From UBA5794 sp965368815 (GTDB lineage: Bacteria; Actinomycetota; Acidimicrobiia; Spongiisociales; UBA5794), in NCBI GenBank assembly GCA_965368815.1, contig CBDUOH010000017.1:1-32414 (forward strand): DNA of 32,414 nucleotides, given 5' to 3'. Below are positions 22,174-31,134 of the stretch, one piece after another. The notes under the pieces were generated by a model. It saw only the letters and a program-made list of their open reading frames with translations, had not been told where the DNA came from and made no database searches. The number at the start of each line of letters is the position of its first letter. Positions within the stretch are counted from its first letter, which is position 1. The translations under genes and the position numbers were made by a program.

Positions 22174-22209
22174 TCCGGTCCGCTGACGGCCCTCGGTTGC
22201 CGTTGCTCC

Positions 22210-24153
22210 CTAGACGTTCCACCTGTCGAGCCAGCCAAGGAACTCGGTCCACCACACGATCGCGTTTGCCCGCTTCTCGATCCAATGCCCTTCATCAGGG
22301 AAGTACACGAGACGGGCGGGGACTCCCTTGTGCTTGAGCACCCCGTACAGCTCGAGACCCTGGGTCACGACGACGCGGTAGTCGAGTTCACCGTGCATCA
22401 CGAGCGTCGGTGTCTCGATGTTGTGGGTGTGAGCCATCGGTGACCACCGTTGGACGGCATCCATGTCTTCCCACGGCACGCCCCCAACGGCGTGTTCGCG
22501 CCCCTCGGTCACATCCGATGCCCACTGTGCGAGGAGGTCGGTGACGCCGGCGTGGCATATCGAGGCTTGATATCGATCGGTCTGGGTGGTGATCCAGCTC
22601 ACCAGATATCCACCGTACGATCCGCCCGCGATCGCAAGGCGTTCCTCATCGATGTGACCGAGTTCGATGAGATGGTCGGTCGTCGCCTCGATGTCCTGAT
22701 AGGGCATGTCACCCCAGGCGCCGCGGATGGATCTCGTGAACGCGTCCCCGAACGAGGACGAACCGTGGAAGTTGACCGAGGCTACGACACGTCCGGGAGC
22801 GGCCATCACCTGGGGGTTCCAGCGCCAGTGCCAGGAATCCGTCGTGCCGTTGTGCGGTCCACCGTGAACGTTCTGGAGGAGCGGCCACGACGTGCCATCC
22901 CCGAACCCGGGTGGTTCGACCACGAACACCTGTACCGGGTACCCGCGCGACCCTTCAATGCGCATCTCCTTGGCAGGGCGCAGTTCGAGTTCCGAGAGCA
23001 GATCGGCGTTGAAGCTCGAGACGGTCGTCGTGTGACCGCCGGCCGTGATCGCCACCTCGGGAGGCCGGTGCATCGATTCGGTGCGGTGCCAGAAGCAATC
23101 CAATCCAACCCGGACTCCATGGTTCGAACCCGTGCTCGTGATCGGTGCGGGTCTCCCTGCCTCGATATCGAGCGTGAAGAGCCGAACGTGACCCTCATCC
23201 TCGGCGTGGAGAATGAGTGAGTCGTTGTCGATGAACTCCCAGCCGCTTGCGGAACGGTCCCAGGTCGATGTGAGGACCTCTTCGACTCCGGTTGCCAGGT
23301 GATGTGCGACGATCCGAACGAGATCGGCGTAGTAGGCGTGTTCGTATTGGGCTCCATAGACGAGGGTTGCACCGTCGGGGGAGATACGCGGGCGGCTGTG
23401 GTTCACGGCCGGTCCGGTGGTGATCGCCGTGATCGCTCGACCGTCGATGGGAACCGAATGCAGCTGCCATTTCGGGAAGTGCCAGGCAGGTTCTCCGACA
23501 TCGAGCGTGAAGATGATGCGTGACGCATCGGGCGCAACGGCGAAGGCACTTCCGACATCGTCCACCGCGATCAACGTCTCGATCCCCGGAGTGAGATCCA
23601 CCTGTTCGCCGGAATCGAGGTCGATACGGAACAGGTGCTCGACGGTCTCACCCGCAAGCCATCGTTTCCAGTACCGGTAGAAGCGGTCTTCGGTGACGAT
23701 CGGCGATGTCGTGTCCTTTCGTTCATCCTTGTGGGCCATTGACGCTTCGACGGTGAGATGATCGCGGTACAGCGAAACGGCGGCGATCAGTTGGTTGGTG
23801 CCCGGTACCCATCGCATCCCCTTGACCCCCTTGGGGAGATCGGTGACCGGCCTGATATTCGAGCCGTCCGCTTGCATGACATGGAGCTGTTTCGGCTCAT
23901 CCTTGGCGAGGGAGGCGAGGAACGCGATCTGTGCGCCGTCGGGGGAGGGCACCGGATCCGAAGCGTCAAGACGCCGATCGGTGAGTTCCGTGGTGGTTCC
24001 GTCGCGACGGACGAGGTGCAGCACGCTTGTGGGTGTCGCGTCGTCGTGGTAGTCGACAACCGGAACGACGGCGGCCGTGGTCCCGTGGAGGTGTTCGGGC
24101 TGTCCCACCCTGTACAGGTTCCACAGGTCTTCGGGGGTGATCGCACGACTCAT
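22210..24153 (-). CDS. S9 family serine peptidase (prolyl oligopeptidase / acylaminoacyl-peptidase type)
   Basis: A 647-residue peptidase with an N-terminal beta-propeller (about 1-390; WD-like blades such as SPDGAQIAFLASL and ISPDGATLVYGAQYEH) and a C-terminal alpha/beta-hydrolase domain. The catalytic triad is S512 in GGSYGGY, D591 in HGELDYRV and H623 in DEGHWI. This matches S9C acylaminoacyl or dipeptidyl peptidases that act on short peptides. There is no signal peptide, so it is probably cytoplasmic. ATG 24153 (MSRAITPEDLW) has GGGAG 6 bases upstream; an open frame to 24189 lacks such a site. It lies 52 bases after cimA on the same strand and may be cotranscribed. Confidence 0.92.
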   Translation of the reverse strand: MSRAITPEDLWNLYRVGQPEHLHGTTAAVVPVVDYHDDATPTSVLHLVRRDGTTTELTDRRLDASDPVPSPDGAQIAFLASLAKDEPKQLHVMQADGSNIRPVTDLPKGVKGMRWVPGTNQLIAAVSLYRDHLTVEASMAHKDERKDTTSPIVTEDRFYRYWKRWLAGETVEHLFRIDLDSGEQVDLTPGIETLIAVDDVGSAFAVAPDASRIIFTLDVGEPAWHFPKWQLHSVPIDGRAITAITTGPAVNHSRPRISPDGATLVYGAQYEHAYYADLVRIVAHHLATGVEEVLTSTWDRSASGWEFIDNDSLILHAEDEGHVRLFTLDIEAGRPAPITSTGSNHGVRVGLDCFWHRTESMHRPPEVAITAGGHTTTVSSFNADLLSELELRPAKEMRIEGSRGYPVQVFVVEPPGFGDGTSWPLLQNVHGGPHNGTTDSWHWRWNPQVMAAPGRVVASVNFHGSSSFGDAFTRSIRGAWGDMPYQDIEATTDHLIELGHIDEERLAIAGGSYGGYLVSWITTQTDRYQASICHAGVTDLLAQWASDVTEGREHAVGGVPWEDMDAVQRWSPMAHTHNIETPTLVMHGELDYRVVVTQGLELYGVLKHKGVPARLVYFPDEGHWIEKRANAIVWWTEFLGWLDRWNV

Positions 24154-24205
24154 GTAGCTCCCGGTTCGCCTACCGACAGCATGCCACAAATGGCGAGCCG
24201 TGCAG

Positions 24206-25795
24206 CTAGTCGTTCATCGTCTCGGCCCGGCTCCGGTGCTTCACGAGGCCGATGAGCAGACCGTCGGCCACCGCAGTCCAGGATGCATCGATGATGTTCT
24301 GGTGGACCCCGACGGAACCCCACGACGTTTCGGCATCGGAGTGCTCGGTGAGCACACGAACTCTCGCACTCGATCCGTCGGAGCTGTCGAGGTCGCGTAC
24401 CCGGTAGTCCGTGAGCCTGATGCCGGTCACTTCCGGGTATCGACCCACGAGGGCGGCGCGTAGGGCACGATCGAGTGCGGACACAGGACCGTCTCCCTCG
24501 CGTGTGGACACGATCCGTTCGCCGTCCACGGTCACCTTCACGGTGGCTTCGGCGAACACCTCGCCGCCGCGGTTCTCCACGAACACCCGATACGACTCGA
24601 TCGCAAAGAAGTCCTGTCGCCAACCGGCAGCTTCCCGTGCGAGGAGTTCGAACGAACCGTCGGCCGTCTCGTACGAGTAGCCGAGGTGTTCTTTCTCCTT
24701 GATGATGTCGACCACCGCCTGCGCCTGGTCTGCCGTCAGGTCGATGCCGGTCATGTCCTCGGCCTTTGCCAGGACCGTCGATCGACCAGCGAGTTCGGAG
24801 ACCACGACCCGTGTCCGGTTGCCGACCGACGCGGGCGACATGTGCTCGTACGCATCGGGTTTTCGTGCAAGCGCCGAGGTGTGGAGACCGGCCTTGTGGG
24901 TGAATGCAGATTCCCCGACGAATGGGAGGTGAGGGTCCAGGGTGAGGTTGACGACGTCGGCGATGTTGCGAGAAACCCTCGTCAACCGATCAAGGCGGTC
25001 CTTCGGGATGGTGGAATATCCCATCTTGAGCGACAGGTTCGGGATCACCGAACACAGGTCTGCATTGCCCGTTCGTTCGCCGTAGCCGTTGACGCAGCCC
25101 TGCACCTGGAACACGCCGTTGCGGACAGCCGTGATCGAGTTTCCGACGGCGAGACCGGTGTCATTGTGGAAGTGGCACCCGAATATCCCTTCTGGCAATG
25201 CTTCGGTCACTTCACCGATCACGCGCTCGACCTCGTGCGTGAGGTACCCGCCGTTGGTGTCGCACATGACCAAGCGGGCAGCCCCGGCGTCGTGTGCCGC
25301 TTTGAGAACCTCAACGGCGAACTCCGGGTTCGTGCGGTACCCATCGAAGAAGTGCTCTGCGTCGAAGAACACCTGTCGGCCGTGTGACCGGAAGAACGCA
25401 ACAGTGTCGGCAACCATGGCAACCGCTTCATCCAGCGATGTCCTCAGTGCGTGTTCGACGTGGTAGTCCCATGACTTGCCGACAAGGCAGACGGTATCGG
25501 TTCCGGCAGCGAGAAGCCGATTCACCTGGTCGTCATCGTCTGCAGCGGCGCCCGCCCTGCGGGTGGACCCGAAGGCGACCAACTTGGCGTTGTGCATCGA
25601 CAGTTCGGTGCGTGCCAAGGCAAAGAACTCGTCCTCTTTCGGGTTCGCCCCCGGCCAGCCACCTTCGACGTAGGCCACGCCGAGATCATCGAGGAGACGA
25701 CAAACGGCGAGTTTGTCCTTCGGGGTCAGCGAGATTCCCTCCTGCTGCGTCCCGTCCCTGAGGGTCGTGTCATAGATTTCAACAGTCTTGGTCAT
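24206..25795 (-). CDS. cimA: (R)-citramalate synthase
   Basis: CimA condenses pyruvate with acetyl-CoA to citramalate, opening the threonine-independent route to 2-oxobutyrate and isoleucine. The 529-residue protein is a DRE-TIM metallolyase: the signature DTTLRDGTQQEG lies at 9-20, the metal histidines at 208 and 210 in GCHFHNDTGLAVGNS, then VQGCVNGYGERTGNADL and FTHKAGLHTSA. The last 130 residues form a LeuA-type allosteric domain, usually binding the end-product. The close relatives are isopropylmalate and homocitrate synthases. Length, the TTLRDGTQQEG variant and the Ile-rich leader peptide upstream favour citramalate. GGAG (25804-25801) lies 5 bases before ATG 25795. Confidence 0.93.
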   Translation of the reverse strand: MTKTVEIYDTTLRDGTQQEGISLTPKDKLAVCRLLDDLGVAYVEGGWPGANPKEDEFFALARTELSMHNAKLVAFGSTRRAGAAADDDDQVNRLLAAGTDTVCLVGKSWDYHVEHALRTSLDEAVAMVADTVAFFRSHGRQVFFDAEHFFDGYRTNPEFAVEVLKAAHDAGAARLVMCDTNGGYLTHEVERVIGEVTEALPEGIFGCHFHNDTGLAVGNSITAVRNGVFQVQGCVNGYGERTGNADLCSVIPNLSLKMGYSTIPKDRLDRLTRVSRNIADVVNLTLDPHLPFVGESAFTHKAGLHTSALARKPDAYEHMSPASVGNRTRVVVSELAGRSTVLAKAEDMTGIDLTADQAQAVVDIIKEKEHLGYSYETADGSFELLAREAAGWRQDFFAIESYRVFVENRGGEVFAEATVKVTVDGERIVSTREGDGPVSALDRALRAALVGRYPEVTGIRLTDYRVRDLDSSDGSSARVRVLTEHSDAETSWGSVGVHQNIIDASWTAVADGLLIGLVKHRSRAETMND

Positions 25796-25811
25796 GGGTG
25801 CTCCAACGAAA

Positions 25812-25835
25812 GAACCCTCCGGGTTCGGAGGGTTC
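25812..25835 (-). terminator. Attenuator terminator upstream of cimA
   Basis: Read on the reverse strand, GAACCCTCC (25835-25827) pairs perfectly with GGAGGGTTC (25820-25812) around a 6-base loop and is followed by TTTCGTT. It sits between the leader peptide and the cimA start, with the cimA Shine-Dalgarno only a few bases beyond. Confidence 0.85.
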
Positions 25836-25839
25836 GTCA

Positions 25840-25866
25840 GCGCACACGCGTGTATGGCGTGTGCGC
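25840..25866 (-). promoter_or_regulatory. Pause/regulatory hairpin of the cimA leader
   Basis: Read on the reverse strand, GCGCACACG (25866-25858) and CGTGTGCGC (25848-25840) form a perfect 9-base-pair stem with a 9-base loop. It begins right after the leader peptide stop codon, where a ribosome on the Ile codons or the stop would mask its first strand. GCACAC at the start of the leader peptide can also pair with GTGTGC in its second strand. Confidence 0.75.
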
Positions 25867-25899
25867 TTACGTAATGATGATGGCGGTTGCGGTGTGCAT
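25867..25899 (-). CDS. Isoleucine-sensing leader peptide of cimA
   Basis: A 10-codon frame, M-H-T-A-T-A-I-I-I-T, ending in TAA at 25869-25867. Three consecutive Ile codons (ATC ATC ATT) and three Thr codons make it a sensor for charged tRNA-Ile, as in the ilv and thr leaders of other bacteria. It is followed by a hairpin and an intrinsic terminator just ahead of citramalate synthase, whose pathway end-product is isoleucine. No Shine-Dalgarno precedes it; the predicted transcript starts about 3 bases before its ATG, so it would be translated from a near-leaderless message. Confidence 0.85.
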   Translation of the reverse strand: MHTATAIIIT

Positions 25900-25908
25900 G
25901 AGACCGTG

Positions 25909-25937
25909 AGTATGGCCCGTCCGTGGTACTACGTCAA
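25909..25937 (-). promoter_or_regulatory. cimA promoter
   Basis: On the reverse strand TTGACG (25937-25932) and CATACT (25914-25909) are separated by exactly 17 bases. The predicted start near 25902 is about 3 bases ahead of the leader peptide ATG. Confidence 0.7.
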
Positions 25938-26047
25938 AGTCGGTCGCCGGTCCGCGCCATCGGGTGACGACCTGACTTCGAACCGACCGGGCTGTCGTCG
26001 GTCATCAGCGTTGAAGTATTCTCCGACCGATAGCAGCAAGGAGCATC

Positions 26048-27040
26048 GTGATTGAAGCCAAGCCGCGCATCTTTTCGGGTGCGCAACCGACGGGGATTCC
26101 GCACATCGGCAACTACCTCGGAGCATTCCGGAACTGGGCTGCGCTCCAGGACTCGCATGATGCCATCTACTGCATCGCCGACCTCCACGCCATGACCGTG
26201 GACTATGACCCGGCGGAGCTCGAACAGGCAAGGATCGGTATGGCGAAGGTGCTGCTGGCCCTTGGCATCGACCCGTCGCGTTCCTTGCTCTACACCCAAT
26301 CCCAGGTGCAGGGGCACACCGAGCTGGCGTGGATCCTGGGTGCGATGACGCCGATGGGGGTGCTGAACCGCATGACCCAGTTCAAGGACAAAACCGACGC
26401 CGGCCATGCGTCGAATCTGGGGTTGTACTCATACCCGGTGCTCATGGCGGCTGACGTCATGCTCTACCGGGCGAATCTGGTGCCCGTTGGTGACGATCAG
26501 CGCCAACACCTCGAGGTGACGCGGGATCTCGCCGAACGCTTCAACAACCGGTTCGGCGATCTCTTCCCGATTCCTGACGCGTACATCCCCGAGACGTCGG
26601 CCAGGGTCATGTCGCTGACCGACCCGACAGCGAAGATGTCCAAGTCGGACACGAATGTCAAGGCGAGCATCTCGATCCTCGATGACCCTGCTGTGGTTCG
26701 GAAACGCATCCGTGGTGCGGTCACCGACTCGGATCCCGTGGTGCGATACGACACAGAAGCGAAGCCGGGGATATCGAATCTGTTGGAGATCATGGCTGCA
26801 TGCACTGACCGGTCGGTCGGAGCGCTCGCCGATGAGTTCGCCGACTCTGGCTATGGCGTCTTCAAGGATGCGGTCGCCGATGCGCTCATCGCCGAGCTGG
26901 AACCGATTCAGGCTGCCCACAAAGCGCTGTCCAACGATGACGTACGCCAGGTGCTCCATGAGTCCGGGGACAGGGCACGAGCGATCGCCGAGCCGCTCAT
27001 GAGCGAAGTCCGCTCCGCCGTTGGTGTGAAGGGTTTCTGA
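26048..27040 (+). CDS. trpS: Tryptophanyl-tRNA synthetase
   Basis: A class I aminoacyl-tRNA synthetase that charges tRNA-Trp. The 330 residues are normal for the bacterial enzyme. The HIGH-type motif is PTGIPHIGN at 14-22 and the KMSKS loop is exact at 196-200. GDDQRQHLEVTRDLA (148-162) is the typical tryptophan-pocket region. GTG 26048 is the start, with AAGGAG upstream at a standard distance. It diverges from cimA with their promoters between them; I saw no T-box. Confidence 0.97.
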   Translation: MIEAKPRIFSGAQPTGIPHIGNYLGAFRNWAALQDSHDAIYCIADLHAMTVDYDPAELEQARIGMAKVLLALGIDPSRSLLYTQSQVQGHTELAWILGAMTPMGVLNRMTQFKDKTDAGHASNLGLYSYPVLMAADVMLYRANLVPVGDDQRQHLEVTRDLAERFNNRFGDLFPIPDAYIPETSARVMSLTDPTAKMSKSDTNVKASISILDDPAVVRKRIRGAVTDSDPVVRYDTEAKPGISNLLEIMAACTDRSVGALADEFADSGYGVFKDAVADALIAELEPIQAAHKALSNDDVRQVLHESGDRARAIAEPLMSEVRSAVGVKGF

Positions 27041-27182
27041 GGTCTGATCGACGTTCCCAACGCCTGGGCCGGCACCGGGAGCATGTCCGCGGGGCGGGGC
27101 ACGCACAGCTCTGTGAGGTGCGACAGCTCATGTCTGTGACCTAGTACGCTTGGCGCAGCTGGCACCAAGCGGAGGTTTGCTC

Positions 27183-28340
27183 GTGGAGATCGAGATCGGT
27201 ATTGCCAAATCTGGCCGACGAGCGTGGGGGTTCGACGACATCGCGATCGTTCCATCCCGCAGGACGCGTGACCCTGAGGACGTCGATCTGAGTTGGGAGC
27301 TCGACGCATTCACCTTCGACCTGCCGATGATGGCTTCAGGTATGGATTCGGCGGTGACGCCTGCGACGGCGATCGAGATAGGCAGACTCGGTGGTCTTGC
27401 CTGTCTCAACCTTGAAGGTCTGTGGACTCGTTACGAGGATCCGATTCCCGTCTATGACGAGATCGCAGAGCTCACGGCCGAGAAGGCCACGCGCCGAATG
27501 CAGGAGCTCTACAGTGCCCCGGTCAATCCGGATCTCATCACCCAACGCGTGGCGGAGATCAAGGCAGCCGGCGTTGTCACGTGTGGCAGCCTCACGCCAC
27601 CGACGGTCGGCAAATACATCGACTACGCGAAGGCTGGCGGTCTCGATGTGCTGGTCGTCCAAGGGACGGTTGTTTCCGCCGAGCACGTGAGCTCACGCGA
27701 AGAGCCGCTCGATCTCTACAAGTTCATCCGTGAAGTCGAGATGCCGGTCATCGTTGGTGGGTGTGCCTCCTATTCGGGCGCCCTGCACCTCATGCGCACC
27801 GGTGCGGTCGGCGTCCTCGTGGGTGTCGGTCCCGGCGCTGCGTGCACGACACGTGGTGTACTCGGTATCGGGGTTCCGCAGGCAACGGCGATTGCGGATG
27901 CGGCTGGTGCCAGGACCACGTACCTCGAAGAGACGGGTCGCTACGCCCACGTCATTGCTGACGGCGGCATGCGCACCGGCGGCGACGTATCCAAGGCGAT
28001 CGCCTGTGGAGCGGACGCTGTCATGATCGGTTCCCCGATGGCCGCAGCGCAGGAGTCACCATCGGGTGGATACCACTGGGGTATGGCCACCTTCCATCCG
28101 ACCCTTCCACGCGGCTCTCGTGTCAAGACCGGGACTCTCGGGACGATCGAGGAGATCCTTCTCGGACCGGCTCACGAGAACGACGGTCGTCGCAACCTGT
28201 TCGGCGGTCTTCGCGGATCGATGGCGACCACCGGGTATGCAACGGTCAAGGAATTCCAGAAGGCAGAAGTCATGGTCGCCCCCGCCCTCCAGACCGAGGG
28301 GAAACAGCTCCAACGGTCCCAGGGCGTGGGGATGGGTTGA
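27183..28340 (+). CDS. guaB3: GuaB3-type IMP dehydrogenase family protein
   Basis: An IMPDH/GMP-reductase-fold enzyme of the GuaB3 subgroup, typical of actinobacteria and cyanobacteria and lacking the CBS insert of canonical IMPDH. The 385-residue product begins VEIEIGIAKSGRRAWGFDDIAIVPSRRTRD, as in other GuaB3 proteins. The catalytic Cys is C221 in GVGPGAACTTRGVLGIG; further on come IADGGMRTGGDV and GSPMAAAQESP. It probably acts on IMP/XMP in GMP synthesis, but the function of this subgroup has been less clear than that of GuaB. GTG 27183 has GGAGG (27171-27175) 7 bases before it. It overlaps guaA by one base. Confidence 0.92.
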   Translation: MEIEIGIAKSGRRAWGFDDIAIVPSRRTRDPEDVDLSWELDAFTFDLPMMASGMDSAVTPATAIEIGRLGGLACLNLEGLWTRYEDPIPVYDEIAELTAEKATRRMQELYSAPVNPDLITQRVAEIKAAGVVTCGSLTPPTVGKYIDYAKAGGLDVLVVQGTVVSAEHVSSREEPLDLYKFIREVEMPVIVGGCASYSGALHLMRTGAVGVLVGVGPGAACTTRGVLGIGVPQATAIADAAGARTTYLEETGRYAHVIADGGMRTGGDVSKAIACGADAVMIGSPMAAAQESPSGGYHWGMATFHPTLPRGSRVKTGTLGTIEEILLGPAHENDGRRNLFGGLRGSMATTGYATVKEFQKAEVMVAPALQTEGKQLQRSQGVGMG

Positions 28341-29908
28341 TGGCGGCTCCGACCGTCTCAGGCCACGCTTCATCGGGGGACGTCGCACCGGTTCTCGTCG
28401 TTGACTTCGGTGCGCAGTATGCACAGTTGATCGCCCGGCGTGTGCGCGAGGCGAGCGTCTTCTCACAGATCGTTCCCCGCACGGTCACGGCCGGTGAGGT
28501 CCGCGAGCTCGAACCGATCGGGATCATCCTGTCAGGCGGGCCAGCATCGGTGTATGCGGACGACGCCTACGACCTCGATCCCGAGATCCTCGAACTCGGG
28601 GTACCTGTGCTTGGCATCTGCTACGGGCACCAGGTTCTCGCCCAGGCGCTCGGGGGAGTGGTCGAGGCCACAGGGACCTCCGAGTACGGCCCAGCGACCC
28701 TCACTGTCAAGGAACCCGGCTCGTTGTTCACCGGACTCCCCGGTGAGCAGAAGGTATGGATGAGCCACTCGGACGCGGTCGTGAGGGCCCCCGCCGGGTT
28801 CACGGTGAACGCCTCGACTCCCGATGCGTCCGTGGCCGCAATGGCGGATGCGTCGCGAGGGATGTTCGGCGTGCAGTTCCATCCTGAGGTCCGCCATACC
28901 GATCACGGGCAGGATATCCTCACCGCCTTCCTCCGCGATGCGTGTCGGGCGCCGGGGACGTGGACGAACGCAAGCATCATCGAACACTCGGTTGCATCGA
29001 TCCGTGAAGCCGTCGGCGACTCCGTTGCAATCTGTGGGCTTTCTGGCGGCGTCGACTCATCCGTGGCGGCGGCCCTCGTGCACAGGGCGATCGGTGACCA
29101 GCTCGTGTGCGTGTTCGTCGACCATGGGCTGATGCGCAAAGGAGAAGGGGAACAGGTCGAGGAGACTTTCCGCAACCACTTCAACATGAACCTGATCCAC
29201 GTCAAGGCCCAGGATCGCTTCCTCGATGCGCTTTCGGGCGTCACCGACCCCGAGGAGAAGCGCAAGATCATCGGCGAGACGTTCATCCGGGTCTTCGAGG
29301 AAGAGGCCAGCAAGATCGACAATGCCAACTTCCTGGTTCAGGGGACCTTGTACCCCGATGTCATCGAGTCCGGCACCAAGGACGCAGCGAAGATCAAGAG
29401 TCACCACAACGTGGGCGGATTGCCCGACGACATGCACTTCGACCTGATCGAGCCCCTACGGGATTTGTTCAAGGACGAGGTTCGGTCGGTCGGAGAGGAG
29501 CTCGGCCTTCCACGCGACATGGTGTGGCGTCAGCCATTCCCGGGTCCGGGATTGGCCGTCCGGATCATCGGGGACATCACCCGCGAACGCGTGGCGATCC
29601 TGCAGGACGCCGACGCCATCGTCCTCGACGAGATCCGCAAGGCTGGGCTGTACGACGAGATCTGGCAGTCGTTCGGTGTCCTGCCCGCCATCAAGAGCGT
29701 CGGTGTCCAAGGCGATTACCGAACCTACGCCTACCCACTGATACTGCGGGCTGTCACGTCCGACGACGCCATGACGGCCGACTGGGCACGTATCCCGTAC
29801 GACGTCCTCGCAGCGATCTCGACTCGGGTGATCAACGAGGTACCCGGTATCAACCGGGTCGCGTATGACATCTCCTCGAAACCCCCTGCAACCATCGAGT
29901 GGGAGTAG
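28340..29908 (+). CDS. guaA: GMP synthase (glutamine-hydrolysing)
   Basis: GuaA aminates XMP to GMP using glutamine and ATP. The 522-residue protein has a class I glutaminase domain with nucleophile C94 in GICYGHQVLAQALGG and the His/Glu pair at 181 and 183 (QFHPEVRHTDHG). The ATP-pyrophosphatase domain follows with the P-loop LSGGVDSS (234-241), and the dimerisation domain ends in the conserved PPATIEWE. ATG 28340 overlaps the guaB3 stop as TGATG; a TTG three bases earlier is less likely. Coupling with guaB3 places the two GMP-branch steps in one operon. Confidence 0.97.
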   Translation: MAAPTVSGHASSGDVAPVLVVDFGAQYAQLIARRVREASVFSQIVPRTVTAGEVRELEPIGIILSGGPASVYADDAYDLDPEILELGVPVLGICYGHQVLAQALGGVVEATGTSEYGPATLTVKEPGSLFTGLPGEQKVWMSHSDAVVRAPAGFTVNASTPDASVAAMADASRGMFGVQFHPEVRHTDHGQDILTAFLRDACRAPGTWTNASIIEHSVASIREAVGDSVAICGLSGGVDSSVAAALVHRAIGDQLVCVFVDHGLMRKGEGEQVEETFRNHFNMNLIHVKAQDRFLDALSGVTDPEEKRKIIGETFIRVFEEEASKIDNANFLVQGTLYPDVIESGTKDAAKIKSHHNVGGLPDDMHFDLIEPLRDLFKDEVRSVGEELGLPRDMVWRQPFPGPGLAVRIIGDITRERVAILQDADAIVLDEIRKAGLYDEIWQSFGVLPAIKSVGVQGDYRTYAYPLILRAVTSDDAMTADWARIPYDVLAAISTRVINEVPGINRVAYDISSKPPATIEWE

Positions 29909-29967
29909 GCGGCTGCCGCCGACCACATCGCGGGTCGGGCAAGGATTTCGGCCGTGGGACCCGAATG

Positions 29968-29973
29968 TATAGT
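29968..29973 (+). promoter_or_regulatory. Likely -10 box of the metallophosphoesterase gene
   Basis: TATAGT is a good -10 hexamer, 36 bases before the GTG start, and the transcript would include the AAGGAG at 29994-29999. No clear -35 hexamer is visible. Confidence 0.5.
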
Positions 29974-30008
29974 GGCCGCCGAGCCCGACCCTGAAGGAGA
30001 CACTCGAC

Positions 30009-31004
30009 GTGGCTGCCAGCGACCCGACACCTGACACGGATGCATGGTCCTTCCTCCATGTCAATGATCACCACCTGGGAACGGCGAGGTCCTATCGCTT
30101 CCGTCCTGCCATCAATCAGCGATGGGCGGCGATCAAGGAGCAGATGACCCAGATCGACGCGGATTTCCTGCTGGTCGGTGGTGATCTGACTCGCGACGGT
30201 GAAACCCACGAGTTCGAGATCGAGCAGGCACGCGATGACCTTGCCACGCTGCCGTTCCCGTCCTTCGTCATCCCGGGGAACATGGACGTGGGGAACAAGC
30301 ACACGAAGGTCAACGGGAACAAGATCTGGGACAAGCGCGGCTTGGGCTGGAACGATGTGGACCTGAACGTCACCCAACCGAGACTTGACGCCTTCGCTGC
30401 CTACTTCGGGGCACCGAACTGGACGTTCCTGCACAAAGGCGTGCGATTCACCGGCTTCTACACGGGCGTTGCGGGATCCGGGCTCCCTCAGGAGGAGCGG
30501 TTCTGGCGGATGCTCGAGGGGTTGCCTGCACTCCCTGCCGGCCGCCACCACGTCGCGATGATGCACTACTGGCCCTTCATGGAGTACCTCGACGAGCCGG
30601 CATGGGATCTCACGAAGGAGGAGGAGTACGACAACTGGTACTTCTCCATGAGCCCACCGCATCGCCAGCGGGTGTGGCAGCTGTTGAAGGATGCGAACGT
30701 CGACATTCTCCTGTGTGGTCACGTGCACACCGGTCGCCCGGTACAGATCGTCGATGGCATCCGTGTCTACCGAACGAGTGCCGGTGGCAACACGGCCCAG
30801 ATCGCCGACCGGTGGCCAGACGCCGAGACTCGGTTCGGGTTCCACCAGGGAACCGTCACCGAGTCCGGCATCGACATCGAGTTCATCCCCGGTACGGACC
30901 AATCTGATGAGTTCGATACCTACGGTCCGTGGGGGCACCCACCGGTGCACGAGCGCGACTACTCGGCAGCGCGGGAGACACCTCCCCTTTTCCCCGATCA
31001 CTAG
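30009..31004 (+). CDS. Calcineurin-like metallophosphoesterase
   Basis: A 331-residue dinuclear metallophosphoesterase. The five family blocks are present: D20-x-H22 in HVNDHHLG, GGDLTRDG (57-64), the third block as PGNMD (89-93) where His is more usual than Met, MMHYWPF, and CGHVHTG near residue 235. There is no signal peptide, so it is likely cytoplasmic. The substrate is not readable; relatives hydrolyse cyclic nucleotides, nucleotides or phosphodiesters. GTG 30009 has AAGGAG 9 bases upstream. It follows guaA but seems to have its own promoter. Confidence 0.87.
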   Translation: MAASDPTPDTDAWSFLHVNDHHLGTARSYRFRPAINQRWAAIKEQMTQIDADFLLVGGDLTRDGETHEFEIEQARDDLATLPFPSFVIPGNMDVGNKHTKVNGNKIWDKRGLGWNDVDLNVTQPRLDAFAAYFGAPNWTFLHKGVRFTGFYTGVAGSGLPQEERFWRMLEGLPALPAGRHHVAMMHYWPFMEYLDEPAWDLTKEEEYDNWYFSMSPPHRQRVWQLLKDANVDILLCGHVHTGRPVQIVDGIRVYRTSAGGNTAQIADRWPDAETRFGFHQGTVTESGIDIEFIPGTDQSDEFDTYGPWGHPPVHERDYSAARETPPLFPDH

Positions 31005-31134
31005 CAGGGGCGACAGCGTCGATCGATGGCTGTCGAACCCACGGTGACGGTCGGTGGCCAACCGGCAGGACCAGGCCGGGCTCGGCCCAACATGTGACCC
31101 GTCGGGTTGGGGCATCACCGGGGGAGGAAAAGCG

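Noticed and set aside
25798..26055. Forward-strand frames between cimA and trpS.
   Set aside because: They run across the cimA attenuator and promoter and show no ribosome-binding site or family features.
29909..29925. The GGCGGCTGCCGCC hairpin as a guaA terminator.
   Set aside because: The stem is short and no T-run follows, so termination is not supported.
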